Assembly (NCBI GenBank): GCA_020796225.1
Contig: CM036753.1
Span: 73,205,365 to 73,269,364 of the forward strand
DNA length: 64,000 nucleotides
Reading direction: 5' to 3'
Source of the DNA: Arion vulgaris
Lineage: Eukaryota > Mollusca > Gastropoda > Stylommatophora > Arionidae
Position 1 is the stretch's first letter; every line of letters begins with the position of its first letter. The translations under genes were made by a program, and so were the position numbers. The notes below the pieces were generated by a model, which saw only the letters and a program-made list of their open reading frames with translations, ran no database searches and was not told the DNA's origin. Positions 58,795-64,000 of the stretch are shown in pieces.

Positions 58795-59056
58795 ACCTGA
58801 ACTTCATGGCGCTGACCTCTTGGCTCCTCTGTCTGAGATATTGAATATTGCCAGCCTTGAGAGAGACACAGCTGCATCTGTGCTGGCACTGGATGGACTG
58901 TCCTTGTTGTGTAAGGCAGAGGTCATTGATTTACAATCATTGTGGTCAGTTCTCGGTGATAAATTGAAACATGAAACAAGGCCTCTGGTCATTACACGTA
59001 TTTGTCATCTGCTATCCTTGGTTCCAGATTTGACTGTTGAAACTGAAGAATTTCAG
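58795..59056 (+). CDS. FOCAD: FOCAD internal exon 9
   Basis: Acceptor ctactactacag and donor gtagga. The first base A completes the AA left by the previous exon to give Lys, and 87 codons follow. The product contains KPELHGADLLAPLSEIL (human RPYQHGADMLAAISQVL), ALDGLSLLCKAEVIDLQSLW (human LQGLHALCQAEVVCIRSTW) and TRPLVITRICHLLSLVPDLT (human TRPLILKTLSELFSLVPSLT). The match is close to the level expected between phyla for a conserved protein. The acceptor is about 56 bp from the end of a TIR-flanked MITE, which may carry the branch-point region's upstream context. Confidence 0.96.
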
Positions 59057-59130
59057 GTAGGACATCATTTTTATAAATATATTATTAATTTTCCAGGAAG
59101 TCCATAGACATTGCATTATTATTATTGTCA

Positions 59131-59336
59131 TTGAGTTAGTTAGTTAGTTTGTTCCTTTCGTGCCAAAGGCGGCACATAGGGCAGAGGTTTTAGATCTCCA
59201 TGTGATGCAGTTCGTTACTAGCAGTTTGGAGATCTTGTATGGTTTACATCCCAATAGTTTACTTTCTTGTTGGATTGTTCTTGAAGAGTGGTCTTAGGTC
59301 TTCCACGTTTTCTTTTCCCAACTGGTGACCACATAA
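59131..59336 (-). mobile_element. LINE 3' end with CTAA-type tail
   Basis: gttagttagttagtttgttc, then cctttcgtgccaaaggcggc and cttttcccaactggtgac: a close copy of 384-600. Confidence 0.8.
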
Positions 59337-59539
59337 TGTCATTGAGTACAAGATAAAATATATTGCTTCATGCTATATTGATGGCATGTATTGAACCACA
59401 TGTAAGCAGAGATTTCAGAATGCTTCTGAAGATTTAGGACAAGAGGTTGTTAAAAATAATTAGATACGGACAACCAAAAAAGGTGGCAGAAAATCAAGAA
59501 ATGAAAGTGAATGTGAATATGCAAGTATGCTATTATTCA

Positions 59540-60250
59540 TCTGCACATACTACCATTTACTCTACAATTTTGTCTTTTGTTTTCAGAAACTTTTTTTTTC
59601 CAAACCCTGTCAAATACTTCCCTAAGATCTATACATGTCACTAGTAACAATTTCCTATCTTCGAACACATCTTCGATCTCCTGAGTAAGGTAAGTTGTTT
59701 GGTCTTTAGAAGAGTTACACCTCCTGAAACCTGCCTGCTGAGACACAAGGTTTCCACTTTCAAAGATACCATTGTAGCCTGAGATTGATTATGTATTCCA
59801 TTATTTTGCAAAGACAGCTTTTAATATTGATAGATCTATAGCTGGGGCAGCAGAAATGTTTTTCCTGGTTTTTGAGATTGGTATCATGATTGCTTCTTTC
59901 CAACTCTGTGGAACTTTATCAGATATTCAACATGTATTGTAAAAGCAGCTTTGATTTGTGCTGCTCCGTTCAAACTCTTAATCATTTCATTTTAAACTAT
60001 CTGACTCCTGCCAATTTTCTCATTTTCAATCTGGATATTGTCTTCTCCAGTTCTCTGAATGTGAGTGGAGTCTCAATTTATTTTTATGTTTGGTTCCATC
60101 TCATTCTGCATTTTGTAACTTCTCATAAATCTCTTATTTCTCTGGGTTAACGTCAATATTGCTGTCTTTAACAAAGAAGTTTGATCAACTGCCTGTTTAC
60201 CTGTGAGGATATTTCCTTCCTTAATCAATGTGTTCTTCCTTTACCCCACC
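59540..60250 (-). mobile_element. LINE reverse-transcriptase N-terminal part
   Basis: From about 59900 down on the minus strand: TRKNISAAPAIDLSILKAVF, then after changes SQQAGFRRCNSSKDQTTYLT and EIEDVFEDRKLLLVTCIDLR, EVFDRVW. These are fingers and palm motif A (D of CIDL, F-D) of a Jockey/CR1-type reverse transcriptase. Frame-broken; the catalytic F-A-D-D part is absent. Confidence 0.75.
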
Positions 60251-60375
60251 ATTAATCTATTTTACCAGTTTCCACAGTTTCTGGTATCTCTTTTAAATTT
60301 GAAGAACTTAAAAGGTAACAGTTTTTATTTATGATTCTATAATTATTGAATTCTATTTATTGTTTTTTTTTCCAG

Positions 60376-60510
60376 ACTTTTCTGGAGGAAGCAGTGATCA
60401 GCTTATGGCTTTACTCAGCCAGCCCCAATGTGATAGTCAGTGCAGCTGCTTTTTCAGCACTGGCTAAATTTAATCCTGTGCACTTTCATGTCAGTCACTT
60501 ACCAAGACAG
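60376..60510 (+). CDS. FOCAD: FOCAD internal exon 10, last seen in the window
   Basis: A strong polypyrimidine acceptor (ttttttttccag), 45 codons in phase 0, donor gtgtga. It encodes TFLEEAVISLWLYSASPNVI and VSAAAFSALAKFNPVHFHVS, then HLPRQ, matching the human region FKVQVLSFLWTHTQNKDPIV through LANFSAGEHTILHLPEK. About two thirds of the protein, including the C-terminal focadhesin domain, must lie beyond 64000. I found no further exon in the remaining 3.5 kb; the window's last bases (accaacag) could be an acceptor but nothing after them can be read. Confidence 0.94.
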
Positions 60511-60514
60511 GTGT

Positions 60515-61040
60515 GATATATTTATATCTATTGTCTTAAATGTGTGTGCCAGTATCTGAATTGCTCTTCAGTGTAGATAAGTATGTAGAGACAAATATTA
60601 TTTAATTGCACCAATCTGCAGCTAGTATATATATAATTAGTTTTTCATCTTCATTTTTAAATATTAATTTTTAATTTGTATCTTCTGTTCCTTGATAAAG
60701 ATCTTTTGGTCAGTATATCAATTTAGCTAATTGATATTCTTTTCTTAACTGTCTAATTCTTTCACTATATCTTCTTTCTTTCTTCTCTTTTGTCCTCACT
60801 CTTTGCCAGAGCAGTTAATGATATCGGTTCAGATAATGCATGCCGTTGCTTGATGTGTGGTATTGTGAGTTAAGTGTCTGAACCATCAACCCATCTTTTC
60901 TAGTCTGCCTTCTCTTGATGATTCATATACTAACCATATTTATCCTAAACTTTTATTTGAATGGTTCAGGTATAATTTTCATAAGTCACCAGCTTCTTGA
61001 TTCGCAGACTAATTAAAATAGAATGTTCAATTCTCATCAT
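60515..61040. other. Intron after exon 10, nothing recognised
   Basis: AT-rich, T-rich tracts, no further FOCAD exon seen. Confidence 0.5.
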
Positions 61041-61041
61041 C

Positions 61042-61117
61042 ATCAGGTGCGTATCCTTTATAGGACGTTGCTCTCTTTGCAGCACATCTGAAATTCACTC
61101 TGTCTCTTGCCAGTTCA
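61042..61117 (-). mobile_element. LINE family 1, extreme 3' tail
   Basis: gcgtatcctttataggacgt and ctgaaattcactctgtctct: a 76-bp tail of the family at 7731. Confidence 0.8.
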
Positions 61118-61918
61118 ATTCTACTCAATAAAAATTCAGAGAATACACTACTACGCAGTATGTGTTCCTACAAAACATGCAGGCACAAGCACACATATGG
61201 GTACTGACGCCTGAAAATCATTTAAAGCAATTATTAGTTGTACATGAGATCAACATTATTAACAGTTTAACCAAATAATACGTATCTCAGAATGGTGACA
61301 ATTGATTATGTCAAGAAAATTATGACACTCTCAAACTATTCATTATAGTTGTTGGCATGAGTCAGTTGTGATAGCATCTCTGTGACCAATAAATATATGA
61401 TGCCATGCTACAGTATAACTCCAGATGTAGTACATAAACTCTTACGATAAGGCAAGCCACATAACAAACCATTCTTGCAGTAACAATTCTCCATCAAGCC
61501 ACCTCACGAACTAAGACATTAAATGAAAACTGATTCATTTGAAGCTTGTCTTTCTCTAATCCTCTGTTGCTTCTCAGCGTCAGAATAAGACAAGATTTCT
61601 CGAACAAATGGTGTGTGTATTCTAAGAGTTAAAGTGTTGTTTTTCTATTTTTAAAATCTTAAGTTTCCTGTCTCAACAAATGTGTGCATGTTGTATAATA
61701 TGCATACACTTTGACCGAAATTAGGATATGCTGTTTTTACATGCTGTAGTGATTTAACAGGTGCAATATACTCACATTCTTCACACAGATCACAGAGTAG
61801 TTATCTTGATTGATAAATACGAACAAATGCAAACAAACATTATATTGTCCTTTTGAATGTAGAACAGTTAAGTGATTGCACTTTGGTTAATATTCGTGTA
61901 TTCTTTAATCTCTTTTTT

Positions 61919-62114
61919 GCCAGCGTGTTCGTAGCGCGTTGGACTACGTGTGACTAGTCCTCTGTAAGTGCGGTTCAACTCCTCGGACTGGCAGAAAAGC
62001 TACAGGTTCCCCAGATTTACGGTGTTCGTGGCACCGAGCGAAGTGTTATGATGTCCATACACCGAGCCGAGAGCTTTCAGCTCAAGTGCTTCTGGATCGG
62101 AAAAAAAAAAAAAT
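61919..62114 (+). mobile_element. SINE-A copy, slightly 5'-truncated
   Basis: Starts at the agcgtgttcgtagcgcgttg head, lacks the first ten bases of other copies, and ends gcttctggatcgg plus 15 A. Confidence 0.9.
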
Positions 62115-62760
62115 CTCTTTTTAACAAGAAATCTTATCAAGTCTGTAGCACCAACAAGAGTCACCAATGTAATTTTTAGAATGGTGGAGATAACATAGGA
62201 ATTTTTTTCTTAGAAGGGTATTGCTGATTTTTACCCAGGTAGAGACTTTCAGTCTACTCTTATTAATTCTTATATTTTCTTCAAAGTTCTTTTACTTGTA
62301 CAACCTGAACAGGGACAAGTTTTATCTTCCATCTCCAGATCTGTTAACAAAATTAAGTATGAGAGTGAAGAAAGGAGTGAGACCAGAGAGAAAGAGAGAA
62401 GTTATTCTAGAATGTATAGAAAAGGAGAGAGAGAATAATGTTCAACTTTTAGAAAATGTATAAATTCTAAGCAGTTAGAAATTTTAAGTTGGGGGAGATT
62501 TATGGAGGATTACAGTTCAACCAATGAGCTGTTTGATGCTTCAAGAAATGTATTCAACTACCAATATTGATAGTTTCTGTTGGTGCCTGAAATTTTATCA
62601 GACACACTGTCTTTGTATGCTTTTAGATGCACTCAAGATAGTGCTAGTACAAATATTGTTAGCAAATCTGTAACTAAAAAAGTTATTTGTCTCTTAATCC
62701 TTTTTACTCCATAATTTTTGTAATACCTCCAAATGCATTTGTAGTGCAATACATACTGAA
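62115..62760. other. Intron segment with an unassigned 80-codon frame
   Basis: A plus-strand frame at 62221-62463 ends in a Lys/Arg/Glu-rich stretch. It lacks splice support and does not resemble focadhesin; purine-rich composition explains it. Nothing else recognised. Confidence 0.4.
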
Positions 62761-62766
62761 TTAGCT

Positions 62767-63180
62767 AGTATACAGGTCTTGTGTCATTGTAACAAGTACT
62801 GCCAGCCAGTATACAGGCCTTGTGTCATGTTAAAATGTACTGCAAGCGAGTATACAGGCCTTGTGTCATGTTTAAATGTACTGCAAGCCAGTATACAGGC
62901 CTTGCTTCATGTTAAAATGTACTGCAAGCGAGTATACAGGCCTTGCTTCATGTTAAATGTGCTGAGCCAGTATACAGACCTTGTTCAGTGTTATGTACGA
63001 GCCAGTATACGTCTTGTGTCATGTTAAAGTGACTGCAGCCAGTATACGACCTTGTGTCATGTTAAATGTACTGCAGCAGTATACAGGCCTTTTCATTTAA
63101 ATGACTGCAAGCCAGTATACGACCTTGTGTCATGTTAAATGCACTCAAGCCAGTGTACAAGCCTTGCTTCATGTTAAAAT
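62767..63180. repeat. 41-bp minisatellite, about 10 copies
   Basis: cagtatacaggccttgtgtc and atgttaaaatgtactgcaag, period 41. Units from about 62950 lose single bases irregularly. Confidence 0.94.
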
Positions 63181-63547
63181 GTATTGTGACCCTGTATGTC
63201 AGCTCAGAAGGATAAAGGGGTTAATGTCAGTAGGAAAACTTTAGATTCATTAATCATTATTTATCATAATCATCAGCTTGTGCCATCATCACTTTGAAAA
63301 TTTGCTCCTTGCCCTCATGCCACACTCTGAAGTTCTACTGTTTGTCCACCTTGATGTTCCCTCCCAATTATATTCTTGACTTACTCTCATGCCGCATTAT
63401 CTCTTCCTGTCTCATCCAATATCTTCTTCAACAATGTGTTATGTCTTCTAGTGTGATGAAAATATAGTATTTGTGTCCAATTTTTGTCTCTTTTAGTAAT
63501 TAATAATAGTGGGATGGATTAGCATAATACATAGGGCAATCAATTAT

Positions 63548-63797
63548 CTCTCTTCTTCTTCAAGTGTTCCATATCTACCACTTGTTAAACCATTCTTTGT
63601 GATTTGTATGTGATCTGAGCCTACGAGTGATTATACGTTTTACCAGCAAGTAGGCCAGCACATCTGATTTCTGGGGTGCTTCTTATTTACTAGGATAGCT
63701 TCCCTAGGACTCTACTTTAGTCCCTCTTGACATGCCTTGTAGATCACAGTGTTATTATTCTCTGCTTCCCTTGCGGACCCCAGCAACATATGGGTGA
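63548..63797 (-). mobile_element. SINE-C copy
   Basis: Minus strand: CTT-rich terminus, gtgatttgtatgtgatctga, gtaggccagca, gacatgccttgtagatcaca and ending aacatatgggtg. Confidence 0.85.
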
Positions 63798-63960
63798 ATC
63801 ACTTATCCAATCAGACATAAGAGTGTTGTGGGTTCAGTCCAACATTCTACATGGGAGCAAAGCAATTGCCCCTCCTACCCCTACAGCTGTGAAGGGATAG
63901 TCACTTCATTCCCTAAGGTCTAAAAAGGCTACAAGACATTAATTAATTAATTATTAATAA
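63798..63960 (+). mobile_element. SINE-E copy
   Basis: gttgtgggttcagtccaaca, attgcccctcctaccc and ggtctaaaaaggctac match 11915-12100 in order; ends in an ATTA-rich tail. It abuts the SINE-C. Confidence 0.55.
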
Positions 63961-64000
63961 TCAATTAAAAAGACAGATGAAGATTGGTGTATACCAACAG

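Noticed and set aside
62221..62463. Eighty-codon frame after exon 10 as the next FOCAD exon
   Set aside because: Its Lys/Arg/Glu-rich sequence does not fit the acidic loop expected next in focadhesin, and splice sites are lacking.

Overview
This window is eukaryotic genomic DNA: an AT-rich, repeat-dense stretch made almost entirely of introns of one plus-strand gene. I identify the gene as the orthologue of focadhesin (FOCAD, KIAA1797). Ten short exons with GT-AG borders lie at 229-330, 17201-17393, 25224-25487, 29585-29669, 51265-51476, 53929-54222, 57042-57146, 57567-57802, 58795-59056 and 60376-60510. Their phases chain perfectly: 1888 coding bases, i.e. one base completing an upstream codon plus 629 whole codons with no stop. 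They follow human focadhesin in order, from the HPHPL segment near residue 130 to the HLP segment some 550 residues later (human sequence recalled from memory, not searched). The start codon and first exons lie before the window and the rest of the ~1800-residue protein lies after it.

The organism is probably an invertebrate, most likely a lophotrochozoan and perhaps a mollusc. This is inferred from introns of up to 21.6 kb, the mixture of many decayed non-LTR retrotransposon families, tRNA-derived SINEs, SINEs with a conserved central domain, and very abundant minisatellites. The species cannot be fixed from the sequence alone.

Layout. Intron 1 (331-17200) holds RNase H-bearing LINE remnants, several LINE 3' ends, SINEs and two large minisatellites. 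Intron 2 (17394-25223) carries an 11-residue-periodic minisatellite and an almost perfect 65-bp satellite. Intron 3 is 4.1 kb. Intron 4 (29670-51264) contains an internally deleted LINE nested in a SINE, a 24-bp minisatellite that seems to derive from the Pol III promoter end of a SINE, an inverted LINE pair, the only LINE with a nearly complete reverse transcriptase, and a piggyBac-like MITE. The 3' third (51-61 kb) is exon-dense, with repeats sitting close to splice sites.

No bacterial-type operon, CRISPR array, phage or new multi-gene system is present. The other protein-like reading frames are retrotransposon debris or frames held open by tandem repeats whose period is a multiple of three. 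The most useful results are the FOCAD exon model, including the 105-bp exon 7, and several datable nested insertions with visible target-site duplications.
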